Shown piece by piece: positions 15,420 to 24,097 of a stretch of DNA of 64,000 nt. Source of the DNA: Prevotella sp. Lineage in GTDB: Bacteria > Bacteroidota > Bacteroidia > Bacteroidales > Bacteroidaceae. The position numbers and the translations under genes were made by a program. The notes beneath the pieces are model-generated. The model was not told where the DNA came from and made no database searches. It saw only the letters and a program-made list of their open reading frames with translations. Each line of letters begins with the position of its first letter. The first letter of the stretch is position 1. The stretch covers positions 30,938-94,937 of the forward strand of contig JAFZBK010000054.1 in assembly GCA_017561825.1 (NCBI GenBank). Reading direction: 5' to 3'.

Positions 15420-16567
15420 CTCAATGGGGCTTCCATGATATTCCACGAGAGAACGGCACCGTCGAACCCATGACTCAGCACTGCTTTCAAGGATTCTGAA
15501 ACATACTCAGGTGATGTGGGGACAATATCGCTGCGGTAATTGATTTCTATGCCGGGATACTTACCACAGGAGTAAGGTTCCATCGCCTTTAACTGCGAGT
15601 GCAGGAAATCCACATCCATCTTTAATGCCGGATATCCTTTAGCGGTAGGAGCAGCCTTTTGTAGCAGTTCATACTCATATCCCATTCCTGCCGGTGCGAA
15701 GGTCTGACGGTACAGCATGGGCTTGATAAAGTCAGCATGAGCGGAAAGAATACTATAATCCTGTCCTACAAAAGGTGCCATAAACGGTGCATAGAGATCC
15801 ATGCCTACTTCTAACCCACGACTGCGGAGGCTGTCGGCTATTTCTGCTACCGAAGTGCTCACCACATGACCCTTAGCCTTAAAATAGGCAGAAGCAACAG
15901 GATTTTCAAAACTGAAGCCTTCGACAGGCGAGTATCTGCTGACTGAGAAGAACTCATCACCCTTGGCTTCGTATTCTGCCTTCACCTTCTCTAGATCTAT
16001 ACCTTCCGCGGCAAAGCGTTCCACACAAAGCGGACAGCCGCAGCCTAACACACCATTCACCCCACTTACAAACGACTGGGTGCGGATGCGATCCAGGAAT
16101 ACGCCATCGAAACCGCAATCGCTGAACAGCTGGTCGTAGATGCCTATTACGTTGGCCATATTCTTCGGGTCAGAAGGACAATTGAAGCGGAAACCCTCCC
16201 CTGCGGCCAGGTCGTAATTGTCGGGCACCTTTCCCCACAGGTCAACAGCAGGAGTGTTCTCACACACCTCCTCGGTCTCGGCAAATACAGGAAGCCACAG
16301 CAGCATACGGATATTCTTGGCATGCAGGAACTCGCCTACCTGACGGTAGATTTCCTTATCCTTGGTCCAGCCAATGATCACCTTTTGCACAGGTATCAGC
16401 TGACTCACTGTATCAATACGTCCAATAATCTCTTCAGCCGTATAATCCGGCGAATCCCAACCGCCCAGTGATACCTGGACGATATACCCGGTCTCCTTCT
16501 GGTCCTGCTGTTTCTGACAGGACAACAGTGTCATAAGACCAACGATGAATAATGCAATCTTTTTCAT
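15398..16567 (-). CDS. Lipoprotein with glycoside-hydrolase-like TIM barrel
   Basis: 389 residues. Signal MKKIALFIVGLMTLLSC ends in a lipobox Cys, so it is a lipoprotein. The body reads as a (beta/alpha)8 barrel: 'IIGWTKDKEIYRQVGEFLHAKNIRMLLWLPVF', 'IYDQLFSDCGFDGVFLDRIRTQSF', 'GCGCPLCVERF' and 'LEVGMDLYAPFMAPFVGQDYS'. The pattern resembles glycosidase-like proteins with a 'GFDGVFLDR' strand. Enzymatic activity is unproven. A CGCPLC cluster could bind metal, a feature seen in GH-like family proteins. The 3' end overlaps the convergent gene. Its promoter is P2 copy c at 16604-16629. A second box, TATCTTTG at 16572-16579 on the minus strand, lies too close to the start codon to be the main one. 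Confidence 0.6.
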   Translation of the reverse strand: MKKIALFIVGLMTLLSCQKQQDQKETGYIVQVSLGGWDSPDYTAEEIIGRIDTVSQLIPVQKVIIGWTKDKEIYRQVGEFLHAKNIRMLLWLPVFAETEEVCENTPAVDLWGKVPDNYDLAAGEGFRFNCPSDPKNMANVIGIYDQLFSDCGFDGVFLDRIRTQSFVSGVNGVLGCGCPLCVERFAAEGIDLEKVKAEYEAKGDEFFSVSRYSPVEGFSFENPVASAYFKAKGHVVSTSVAEIADSLRSRGLEVGMDLYAPFMAPFVGQDYSILSAHADFIKPMLYRQTFAPAGMGYEYELLQKAAPTAKGYPALKMDVDFLHSQLKAMEPYSCGKYPGIEINYRSDIVPTSPEYVSESLKAVLSHGFDGAVLSWNIMEAPLSHLELLR

Positions 16568-16603
16568 AAAGCAAAGATAATGCGGTTGAAAACGTTAAAC
16601 ATG

Positions 16604-16629
16604 TTGCAAATATAGTGATAATTCCGCAA
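16604..16629 (-). promoter_or_regulatory. Promoter-like 26-bp repeat P2, copy c
   Basis: On the minus strand TTGCGGAATTATC then ACTATATTTGCAA; -7 box TATATTTG at 16607-16614, about 40 bp ahead of the lipoprotein start. 22 of 26 positions are the same in all three copies in the window. Confidence 0.6.
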
Positions 16630-16680
16630 TAATCCTTCTCTTTGAACCTAAATTTTACGTAATCAGGCATAGAACTGCTG

Positions 16681-16719
16681 AAACAAAAAAAAAGGAGAAC
16701 CCCATTGCTGAGGTTCCCC
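16681..16719 (-). terminator. Intrinsic terminator of the His-rich protein gene
   Basis: On the plus strand, an A-rich run (16681-16693), then GGAGAACC (16694-16701) pairs with GGTTCCCC (16712-16719) around a 10-nt loop with one A-C mismatch. Read on the minus strand, the hairpin is followed by a T-run, 36 bp after the stop codon at 16755. Confidence 0.75.
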
Positions 16720-16754
16720 AGAGTCCTCTTGCGAGGCATATATAGAGGGAGTAC

Positions 16755-17339
16755 TTACTTGCGGTGACCTCCGGCATGACCTGGATTGCGATGGGCTGGA
16801 CCGTTCTTGACTATCATACGATCCGGACCTCTCATCACCTTGTCGTGCTTCGGTGCTCCGTGATGACGTACTGCGGGTGCCGGTGCTGGCTTTGCTATTC
16901 TATTGGCATAGAAGTGGCTCGGCTTGTGGTTGTGGCCCCCTCTGTAGCTCACGTACACTGCTGGACGATGCTTGAAGAACCGTGTTCTGTCGTAGTGGCT
17001 GTAAACATGGATTGTCCACGCTCCGTTGCGCCAGGAAATCGGACGATAGAAGTAGGTCAGATCCATGTACCTTGCATACTGCCAGGAAGTCAGCACGTAG
17101 CGAAGGTCGGCATTACGGCGATCCCACCAAGGACCCAGCACGTCAGCATGTCCGTTTACACTCAACAGATAGTCCAGATTGATCTCGAAAACAGCTTCAT
17201 ACTGGGCATCCGTCAGATTCAACTCATAGGCCATTTTGTCACTCAGGAACAGTGCTTCTCTCTTTGCGACATTATAGCTCATTGCGTTGGCCGTGATAGT
17301 CATCACCATCATCAGTGCCATGATCATTATCTTCTTCAT
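16755..17339 (-). CDS. Exported His-rich protein with CpxP/Spy-like LTxxQ segment
   Basis: 194 residues. Signal peptide MKKIMIMALMMVMTITANA. The mature N-terminus has 'MAYELNLTDAQYEAVFEINLDYLLS', which resembles the LTxxQ motif of periplasmic stress proteins. The C-terminal third is rich in His, Pro, Lys and Arg (HHGAPKHDKVMRGP, NPGHAGGHRK), which suggests metal or polyanion binding. No catalytic motif. Such proteins are common in Prevotella and Bacteroides; function unknown. Full promoter on the minus strand: TACCTTTG (17397-17404), then TTTG (17424-17427) 19 bp further. An AGGAG sequence precedes the start codon. Confidence 0.7.
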   Translation of the reverse strand: MKKIMIMALMMVMTITANAMSYNVAKREALFLSDKMAYELNLTDAQYEAVFEINLDYLLSVNGHADVLGPWWDRRNADLRYVLTSWQYARYMDLTYFYRPISWRNGAWTIHVYSHYDRTRFFKHRPAVYVSYRGGHNHKPSHFYANRIAKPAPAPAVRHHGAPKHDKVMRGPDRMIVKNGPAHRNPGHAGGHRK

Positions 17340-17396
17340 AATCGTATCTCCTATATTTTATTGTTAGACATTTGAGATTGTATCTCTTTTCATCGG

Positions 17397-17473
17397 CAAA
17401 GGTAAGTAGTATATGGGGCTTTTCAAAAGGATAATTCCTAAATCGATGGGGAGTTTTTCCTATTTCGAATAGG
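17397..17473. promoter_or_regulatory. Minus-strand promoter of the His-rich gene plus palindrome
   Basis: Plus-strand CAAAGGTA (17397-17404) and CAAA (17424-17427), spacer 19 bp, give a minus-strand TTTG-19-TACCTTTG promoter. Upstream of it is a palindrome CCTATT-TCG-AATAGG (17459-17473), flanked by TTTT and AAA, which may be a protein-binding site shared with the TPR regulator gene on the right. Confidence 0.6.
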
Positions 17474-17553
17474 GAAATCCACCATACTGCATTGTAAATC
17501 ATAAAGTATGTTGTATTATTGAAAAGATGTACCAATTTATAAAATAATATGTG

Positions 17554-17561
17554 TATCTTTG
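17554..17561 (+). promoter_or_regulatory. -7 box of the TPR sensor-regulator gene
   Basis: TATCTTTG at 17554-17561. It rules out a start codon at 17551 and disfavours one at 17572; the ATG at 17599 gives a normal leader of about 30 nt. No TTTG at the -33 position. Confidence 0.6.
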
Positions 17562-17598
17562 CAACAGAACCATGAAGGTCCATTATTTACTTTTAAAT

Positions 17599-19329
17599 AT
17601 GAGAAGACTTGCAAGCTTTACGATATTAGGAGTGATCTTATTGTTCGCATCCTGCCAGCGGAACCATTATCCGTCATCATTACTGTTGGCCGACAGACTG
17701 ACCTATGAGGATCCCGACAGTGCCGTTCTGGTATTAAAGAAGATATCAGGAGAAATGGCGGAAGTGTCTGATCCTGTGAGACGTTACTACCAACTCTTGT
17801 GTATCAGGGCAGATGACAAGACAGACCAAATGAATGTCTCTCCCGACTCCATTCAGGAACTCGTGCACTATTTCGAGAAGGAAGGCGATAAGCGTCTTCT
17901 ACCCACCGCCTACTACTATGCCGGACGAGTATATAGCGATCTCAACATTGCCCCAATATCACTGACCTATTTCCAGAAAGCCCTCGATGCGATGGAAGAT
18001 GACGAAGACACGGCTTTGAAAGGAAGTATCTACAGTCAGATGGGCTACCTCTATCTGTTTCAATATATCTACGATGAGGCCGAGAAATGCTTCCGTAATG
18101 CCTATGCGCTCGGAGTTGCTACCAATGATACGACAGGTGTGATGTGGAGTTTAAGAGACCTAGGTGCTACCCGTCAATGGCAAGGCAAAAACCAAGAGAG
18201 TATCAACTATCTGGAGAAGGCCCGTAAGATGGCCCAAAAGAGCGGGAACATGAAGGCAGAGATGCGCATTGACAAAGATATCTCTTTTACATTGACGCAG
18301 ATGAAGAAATACAAGACGGCCAAGTTGTATATGCAAGAGCCATACAAGAATATCGAGAAGTTGGATAGTAATAATATCCTCTTTGTCATGGCCAATGCCT
18401 ATTACTACAACCATGAAACAGATTCATTTTTGTACTGTGCCCATCTGCTGGAGAAGGTTGGGGATGTCTTTAACAAAGAAGATGCGTACAAGAAAATGAC
18501 GGGGATCTATCTCCACCGAAACGAAACAGGGAAAGCTAGGGAGTCATTTGATAAGTACATCATCTACAACGACTCGGTGAACCATATCACCAAGACAAAC
18601 GAATTGCAGAAAGTCCACTTCCTCTACAACCTCCAGAAGAAAGAAGAGAAGAACCAGCAACTGGAAAGAGCCAAACAGATCCGCGATTTCTTCATCATCG
18701 GTCTGATCATCATCTTCTTGTCTGTTGGACTGGTCATCTACAACTATATCCGCCATAAACAGAAACAGAATCGAGAACGTATCTCTAAACTGCAGATGCT
18801 TCAGCAAGATATCAAGCGTAAGAATGAAACGACCATTATTGAGAACAATAGAAAGATTGCTGAACTCGAACAGCAGATGTCAACCCTGCACGAAGGTCAG
18901 CAACGGGCGCTGGAGCAGTTGGAAGCATACAAGAAACGTTACCAGGCACAGATTGCGATAGCGGAAGCAGAGAAAGACAGCAAGGACTCGGCCAGGAATA
19001 TCATCAAGGCTTCTTCTATTTATCAAACGGTATTACAACGCGTACAGGATGATGCCGTTCTGAATACATCTGAATGGCAACAAGTAGAGACGATGGTCAA
19101 TGACAACTATCCGCAGTTCAGAGAACGCCTGTTCTCCATCTACGACTTCTCCTCATACGAATACCACCTTTGTCTGCTCACCAAGATGGGAATCAGTCCT
19201 TACCAGATTGCCACCCTGACCGCACATACCAAGAGTGCCGTTACGCATACCCGCAAACGACTTTACAAGAAATGTTTCAGGGAAGAGGGCACAGGAGAAC
19301 AGTGGGATGAGTTCATCCATTCGCTGTAA
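17599..19329 (+). CDS. Membrane TPR sensor with C-terminal HTH (Bacteroidota TPR regulator)
   Basis: 576 residues from the ATG at 17599. N-terminal lipoprotein-like signal MRRLASFTILGVILLFASC. Residues about 35-340 are tetratricopeptide repeats (for example 'YYAGRVYSDLNIAPISLTYFQKAL' style units). One membrane helix follows (FFIIGLIIIFLSVGLVIY, about residue 370), then a long coiled coil and a C-terminal HTH-like domain ('KMGISPYQIATLTAHTKSAVTHTRKRLYKKCF'). The architecture puts TPRs in the periplasm and the DNA-binding part in the cytosol, so it can act as a one-component membrane-bound regulator. The next gene, an alpha-2-macroglobulin-like protein, is on the same strand 140 bp on and is a likely target. 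Confidence 0.85.
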   Translation: MRRLASFTILGVILLFASCQRNHYPSSLLLADRLTYEDPDSAVLVLKKISGEMAEVSDPVRRYYQLLCIRADDKTDQMNVSPDSIQELVHYFEKEGDKRLLPTAYYYAGRVYSDLNIAPISLTYFQKALDAMEDDEDTALKGSIYSQMGYLYLFQYIYDEAEKCFRNAYALGVATNDTTGVMWSLRDLGATRQWQGKNQESINYLEKARKMAQKSGNMKAEMRIDKDISFTLTQMKKYKTAKLYMQEPYKNIEKLDSNNILFVMANAYYYNHETDSFLYCAHLLEKVGDVFNKEDAYKKMTGIYLHRNETGKARESFDKYIIYNDSVNHITKTNELQKVHFLYNLQKKEEKNQQLERAKQIRDFFIIGLIIIFLSVGLVIYNYIRHKQKQNRERISKLQMLQQDIKRKNETTIIENNRKIAELEQQMSTLHEGQQRALEQLEAYKKRYQAQIAIAEAEKDSKDSARNIIKASSIYQTVLQRVQDDAVLNTSEWQQVETMVNDNYPQFRERLFSIYDFSSYEYHLCLLTKMGISPYQIATLTAHTKSAVTHTRKRLYKKCFREEGTGEQWDEFIHSL

Positions 19330-19442
19330 TCAGGGCATTCAGATTCTATCATTCTCTTTTTCATTTGTAACCTACCACCACTTTTGTGCGTTTGTCAACT
19401 CGTTGTCAACTCTCTATTCATTGATATACCATTGGATTGTAG

Positions 19443-19450
19443 TACTTTTG
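19443..19450 (+). promoter_or_regulatory. -7 box of the MG2-domain gene
   Basis: TACTTTTG at 19443-19450, 19 bp ahead of the ATG at 19470. A TTG sits roughly 20 bp upstream in the TTCATTGATA stretch. Confidence 0.6.
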
Positions 19451-19469
19451 GGCAAACAAAACAAAAGTG

Positions 19470-21689
19470 ATGAGAATGAGAACTGTCGTACTTGCATTAT
19501 TATCCATGACACTTTGGGCAGACCATTTGGTTGCCCAGACCACTGACTTGCTCTACATATTTCCCAGCAAGGAAGTGTATGAGACGGGTGAGGATATGTG
19601 GTTCAAGGCATACCTGATGGATAAGCAGACGCTGGCCCTATCCGACAGGAGTCAGACACTCTACCTGCAACTCCGTAGCGAGACGGGTGAGGTGGTGTGG
19701 AACGAGAAGTATCTGCTCACGTCTGGACGTGGTGACGGATATATCTATATAGGTGACAAATGGCAGCAGGGCGAATATCTGATGGAGGGATACACCCGTT
19801 CATCGTTCACCACCGACAGTACACTGGCCATCCATCCACGCAGAATACGGATTGTTGACCGCATCTCGCAGATGGATTCCATCTCATCAGAGGCTGTCAA
19901 GCAGGATTCCATCCAAAAACTTTCTACCAAACATCGTTTCGATTTGTTCCCTGAAGGTGGAAACCTGATAAACGGCATCAACACCATAGTGGCCTTCAAG
20001 GCGACATACGGTAACGGGATGCCTGAGGAAGTGGAGGGCAAGGTGACGGAGGACGGTCGTGAGATAGCCACCTTCAAAAGCATCCACGACGGCATGGGTA
20101 TGTTCACCATTACACCCCATCTAGGCAAGGACTACAAGGTTCAACTCTCCAACGGGAACACCTACCCTCTCCCATCCATCCTTCATAGCGGACTTGCACT
20201 CCGCGTGACACGCAACGGGAAGTCGGGCATCAATCTTCTTGTATCGGCACAAGATACCATCCCACGTAAATTTTCCATACTGGCCAAGATGCGTGGCATG
20301 CCATGCTGCAGCGCCAAGGGAACCGTCAAAGGACAGCAGGCGTTAAAACTTCCTATGGAGAAGTTCCCCATGCAGGGCATCGTGGAGATCACCTTGTCGG
20401 AAGGGGAAATCCCCGTGGCGGAACGACTGGTGTATGTGAACCCCGCACAACGGCTGACCGTCACAGCAAAGACCGACCAGAAGCGGTACGACCGACGTGA
20501 AAAAGGAAAAGCAAGTTTTCAGATAACAGACCCCTCAGGCAAGCCGATCAAGGCGGAACTCGCCGTGAGCATCTTCGACAAGGCCTATCTCTATCAGCCA
20601 GGACATGAGAACATCCTCTCGCACTGTTTCCTGGCTGAGGAGATTAGGGGCAACATCTTCAATCCAACCTACTATTTCGACGAAAGAAACGATGACCGTC
20701 TGCAGGCACTCAACCTGCTGATGATGACGCAGGGATGGAGGCGATATGTGTGGGATCAGGAACCTGTTCAGGGACGAACAATCCTATCTGACGGCTTGGT
20801 TGGCATGGACAAGAATGACCGACTGCAGTTCATCCAGGCCTTCACGCCCGAGAGTGACACCTGTCTGGTGGTGTCCGACTCCCTGGGAAGATTCGAGATC
20901 GAACCTTTACTGTTGGACCAACTAAGGGGAGATTTCTATATCAAGGCTCTAAGGAAAAAGCCCAAACCCAAACTATTGTTGGAAAACCCCTTTGACAGCA
21001 TCGATTTCTATCAGCGAGGAAGACAAAGATTCCTGACGCAGAACTACCTCATCGAGACAGACTATGGAGAGAAGGAAGTCTTCGATGGTTTTGGAACAAT
21101 CGTGCTGAAGGATACCTATGTAACAGCCAAGAAGCAATCACCCTATCGTGACAAGATTACAGAACGACTCGATAGTGCCGTCCTCATGGATACTGGCGCA
21201 TGGGTATGCGAACACGGATTTATTAACGACTATCTCGGTTATTCGCATCATCCCTCATACTTTCCATATCCTTATTGGGGAAAACGACTGAAACCCAAAC
21301 GTGGTGAACTCTATGGCAGGTGCTTAATTGAATGGCACGGGGGAAAGTGGTGGAACGTAGTATGTAAAATGGGACCCGTCCTGTACGATGGACCCTATGT
21401 GACTGATAAAGGGTTATTGGAGATGAACAACATGATGTTAACAAGGGGCTATTATCCACGACGTGAGTTCTATGAGCCGGATCCCATCGAGCACTCTCCT
21501 ACCATGCCTGATCCTCGCAATACGCTACAATGGAAACCTAACGTGCTGACCGACGAGAACGGTAAGGCGGAAGTTGCCTTCACAACCTCTGACGTCAACA
21601 CCGAGTTTATTGGTGTCGTAGAAGCCATTGATGGAGAAGGACTGTTGGGCTGTCAAACATTCACATTCAGAGTCATAAGAAACAAATAA
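19470..21689 (+). CDS. Alpha-2-macroglobulin (MG2-like) domain surface/periplasmic protein
   Basis: 739 residues. A GTG 3 bp upstream is also possible as start. Signal peptide ends near 'ADHLVAQ'. The N-terminal part has the MG2-type lead 'FPSKEVYETGEDMWFKAYLMD', followed by beta-sandwich repeats ('LTVTAKTDQKRYDRREKGKASFQITDPSGKPIKAELAVSIFD'). The C-terminus has the closing macroglobulin-like strand pattern 'WKPNVLTDENGKAEVAFTTSD'. No thioester CxEQ motif was seen, so it is not a protease trap of the classical kind. Bacteroidota homologues are often coded next to TonB-type receptors. The next gene starts 3 bp after the stop. Confidence 0.75.
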   Translation: MRMRTVVLALLSMTLWADHLVAQTTDLLYIFPSKEVYETGEDMWFKAYLMDKQTLALSDRSQTLYLQLRSETGEVVWNEKYLLTSGRGDGYIYIGDKWQQGEYLMEGYTRSSFTTDSTLAIHPRRIRIVDRISQMDSISSEAVKQDSIQKLSTKHRFDLFPEGGNLINGINTIVAFKATYGNGMPEEVEGKVTEDGREIATFKSIHDGMGMFTITPHLGKDYKVQLSNGNTYPLPSILHSGLALRVTRNGKSGINLLVSAQDTIPRKFSILAKMRGMPCCSAKGTVKGQQALKLPMEKFPMQGIVEITLSEGEIPVAERLVYVNPAQRLTVTAKTDQKRYDRREKGKASFQITDPSGKPIKAELAVSIFDKAYLYQPGHENILSHCFLAEEIRGNIFNPTYYFDERNDDRLQALNLLMMTQGWRRYVWDQEPVQGRTILSDGLVGMDKNDRLQFIQAFTPESDTCLVVSDSLGRFEIEPLLLDQLRGDFYIKALRKKPKPKLLLENPFDSIDFYQRGRQRFLTQNYLIETDYGEKEVFDGFGTIVLKDTYVTAKKQSPYRDKITERLDSAVLMDTGAWVCEHGFINDYLGYSHHPSYFPYPYWGKRLKPKRGELYGRCLIEWHGGKWWNVVCKMGPVLYDGPYVTDKGLLEMNNMMLTRGYYPRREFYEPDPIEHSPTMPDPRNTLQWKPNVLTDENGKAEVAFTTSDVNTEFIGVVEAIDGEGLLGCQTFTFRVIRNK

Positions 21690-21692
21690 TAT

Positions 21693-22313
21693 ATGAAGAA
21701 AACGATTATCGCTTTACTGCTTACCCTTGCAGCATTGGCAGGGCGTGCACAAGAAGAGAAGACGATTGAAGGCCAGTTCAAGATGAACGAAGAATCAATC
21801 AATGACTACATTCCTCTTCTAAAGGCTAAGGGCTACGAGGCTTTCAGCTTCGATGTCAGTGCGATAAAAGGTCAACATGTGACCCTCCATTTTAGGGAGT
21901 ATGTCAACGGAAAAGAAGTTGAAGGTTCTCCTAAACTCTTGATGCCATATACCTTCGAGACAAGAGGCGATAAACTGATTATCGGTACGCTTCCTTCTGA
22001 GAAAGACTCTATAGCACAACTTGGTCTTTGTTGGGATAATACTTTATCCTTCGGATTCATGCTTAAACGAAAACCCCTCTTCTGGGAGAGTGAAAATCAG
22101 TATATTTACTCGTATAGGGCGATTCCCTTCGAACTCACAATGCCATTAGAAAAAGAAACTTTTATCCCGTTAGTTTTTTATTGTTCTTTCTGGTATGATG
22201 AGAAAGATAAGGTAACCCGTTGCTGTGGCGAGAACTATATTGCTCCCGACCTGTCATCCGACATTCCTAAACATAGCCCACATTATTACACTATAGGAAT
22301 AATTATTCATTAG
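21693..22313 (+). CDS. Exported hypothetical protein
   Basis: 206 residues. Signal MKKTIIALLLTLAALAGRAQ, then a beta-rich body (LLMPYTFETRGDKLIIGTLPS, 'LSFGFMLKRKPLFWESENQYIYSY'). Two adjacent Cys (CCGEN) near the end. No known family is recognised with confidence. It lies 3 bp after the MG2-domain gene and probably belongs to the same operon, so it may work with that protein. It is followed by 140 bp with the promoter of the next TPR gene. Confidence 0.65.
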   Translation: MKKTIIALLLTLAALAGRAQEEKTIEGQFKMNEESINDYIPLLKAKGYEAFSFDVSAIKGQHVTLHFREYVNGKEVEGSPKLLMPYTFETRGDKLIIGTLPSEKDSIAQLGLCWDNTLSFGFMLKRKPLFWESENQYIYSYRAIPFELTMPLEKETFIPLVFYCSFWYDEKDKVTRCCGENYIAPDLSSDIPKHSPHYYTIGIIIH

Positions 22314-22393
22314 TATTATGGTTAGATTTATAACGACAAATAGAGAATGTTGGTGAAATAATATATGTTGTGTAAAACAATGTAATAGATTTC

Positions 22394-22424
22394 TTGCGTT
22401 GAAACAGGTTTTTGAATACCTTTG
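22394..22424 (+). promoter_or_regulatory. Promoter of the TPR protein gene
   Basis: TTG (22394-22396), 20-bp spacer, TACCTTTG (22417-22424), ending 30 bp ahead of the ATG at 22455. Confidence 0.7.
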
Positions 22425-22454
22425 TGCCATTCTAACTAATATGGATTGTACAGA

Positions 22455-23549
22455 ATGAAGAAACTATTTACAACCACGATGCTCATCCTCGTTGCCCTAA
22501 CAGGATTGGCGCAGACAGAAGAATCGCTAGAATTACTCTTACAGCGAGGTGACAGTTGCATGGAACAGTATAGTACCTACGAGGCGCAGAAGTACTACCA
22601 GCAGGCTTATGCGCTCAGTGACAACCGTACTACACGACAGAAACTCGCCAACTGTTACTACAAGCGTGCCAACTATCACCTGTGTGCCGAGTTGCTGAAG
22701 AACCTGGAGGAAGACAGTCTTACACACGAAGCCTTCCGTCAACTGGCATACAGCTATCATAAACAAGATGACACCAGTTCCTTTATCTATTGGGCAAAAC
22801 GCTATACGTCACACTATCCTGAGGACGGTGAGATGGTGGCATCGCTCACCAAAGCCTTTGCGCTAAAAGATCAGCCGCAGAACGGAATCGTCTGCGCCTT
22901 GCTGTTTAATCATGATGTGGATTCCACAAATATCCTTGTAAACCGCGCTTTGGCTGATGCCTACTTCCTGAACAGGGATTTCTCAGCAGCAGCCAAAGTG
23001 TATGAACGGTTGCTACATCAAGGCGACTCCACCTTTAACACCCTCTATTCGGCAGGCATGTGCCATGCGCAGTTAAAAGAAAATGAGTGTGCTTACGAAC
23101 AACTGCGTGTTGCTCTTTTCCTCAAACAGATGCAACACTATGGCTGCGCCTACCGTTTAGGGGTGGTATGTGTTGACACCCAACGTTACGAAGAAGGTCT
23201 TTTGTACCTCAAACTGGCCAAGGAGTTGATGCAACCCGACCCTGCTGTGATGAAGGCCATTACCCTCTCACAAGGGGAAGGCTACTACCTTACCCAGCAT
23301 TACCCCGAGGCTGTGGCGGCGTGGAAGGAACACCTTATCTATAATCCTGGCTCTATCGCCACCTATTATAATATTGCCAATGCCTACGCCTACCTGCTAA
23401 ATGACTATGAGCAGGCGCAGGACTACTACCAGCAGTTCCTTACCCTTGCCCGACAGGAAGAGAATCCTAACGAACAACTCTCAAAGATGATCACTTCATC
23501 CGAGGAGGTGCTGAAGTATTATAAAACCATCAATCTAAAGAAGAAATGA
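22455..23549 (+). CDS. Exported TPR-repeat protein
   Basis: 364 residues from the ATG at 22455; an upstream TTG start at 22446 is less likely. Signal MKKLFTTTMLILVALTGLAQ. The rest consists of TPR-like helix pairs ('YYQQAYALSDNRTTRQKLANCYYKRANYHLC', 'AKVYERLLHQGDSTFNTLYSAGMCHAQLK', 'YYNIANAYAYLLNDYEQAQDYYQQFL'). No enzymatic motif. It would serve as a periplasmic scaffold, perhaps for the neighbouring envelope proteins. Its own promoter separates it from the MG2 operon. Confidence 0.75.
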   Translation: MKKLFTTTMLILVALTGLAQTEESLELLLQRGDSCMEQYSTYEAQKYYQQAYALSDNRTTRQKLANCYYKRANYHLCAELLKNLEEDSLTHEAFRQLAYSYHKQDDTSSFIYWAKRYTSHYPEDGEMVASLTKAFALKDQPQNGIVCALLFNHDVDSTNILVNRALADAYFLNRDFSAAAKVYERLLHQGDSTFNTLYSAGMCHAQLKENECAYEQLRVALFLKQMQHYGCAYRLGVVCVDTQRYEEGLLYLKLAKELMQPDPAVMKAITLSQGEGYYLTQHYPEAVAAWKEHLIYNPGSIATYYNIANAYAYLLNDYEQAQDYYQQFLTLARQEENPNEQLSKMITSSEEVLKYYKTINLKKK

Positions 23550-23611
23550 CGACGATGTATTGTTATAGAACGTTAAGTTTATCGTTTTTCGGTAAAAATA
23601 TATTGAATTTA

Positions 23612-23643
23612 TTTGGTAGGTTCAATAGAATGATATACCTTTG
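23612..23643 (+). promoter_or_regulatory. Promoter of the small membrane protein gene
   Basis: TTTG (23612-23615), 20-bp spacer, TACCTTTG (23636-23643): a consensus Bacteroidota promoter. The leader to the ATG at 23687 is about 37 nt and contains a small inverted stretch (ATCGAAAATCGAT, 23648-23660). Confidence 0.78.
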
Positions 23644-23686
23644 CATATCGAAAATCGATAAAATCCTGCAATAAAACGATATAAGC

Positions 23687-24061
23687 ATGAAAAGAATGAA
23701 AACTATTTATGGTGTACTGGCAATCTTGCTGATATTGACCTGTTGGGGAGTTCAATACTTCTATCTCCCATATATCTTGGGCAACAGTATCAATGAATAC
23801 CACATTAAAGAGTACTTCCCCGAACTGTTCAAGGTACCAGTTTTTGCCTGCATCACATTCGCTTTGTTCAAAGTGAAGCAGAGTGTTCCGATAACGATTG
23901 TCTATTGTACGCTGGCCTGTCTGTTCTATGAGTGTCTGAACATCCTCTTTTTGAATCCCATCAATTGGATGAGAATCATGGCACTTCTTGTAGGAGCAGG
24001 CGTATTCTATGTACTACACTTAATCGTTGGAATCAAGAGCGTGGCGAATCCTACTAAGTAA
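23687..24061 (+). CDS. Small inner-membrane protein (four spans), unknown
   Basis: 124 residues with about four hydrophobic helices: 'TIYGVLAILLILTCWGVQYFYL', 'VFACITFALFKV', 'ITIVYCTLACLFYECLNILFL' and 'MALLVGAGVFYVLHLIVG'. It has a strong promoter of its own but lies 36 bp ahead of the large TonB-receptor-like gene and may be co-transcribed with it. No family recognised. The start could also be the ATG 9 bp later (MKTIYG). Confidence 0.6.
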   Translation: MKRMKTIYGVLAILLILTCWGVQYFYLPYILGNSINEYHIKEYFPELFKVPVFACITFALFKVKQSVPITIVYCTLACLFYECLNILFLNPINWMRIMALLVGAGVFYVLHLIVGIKSVANPTK

Positions 24062-24097
24062 TCCATTGAATATGAAAAACTATAACATATACGTAAA

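Noticed and set aside
17551-17598. Earlier start for the TPR regulator
   Set aside because: It lies within or against the TATCTTTG box; ATG 17599 fits better.
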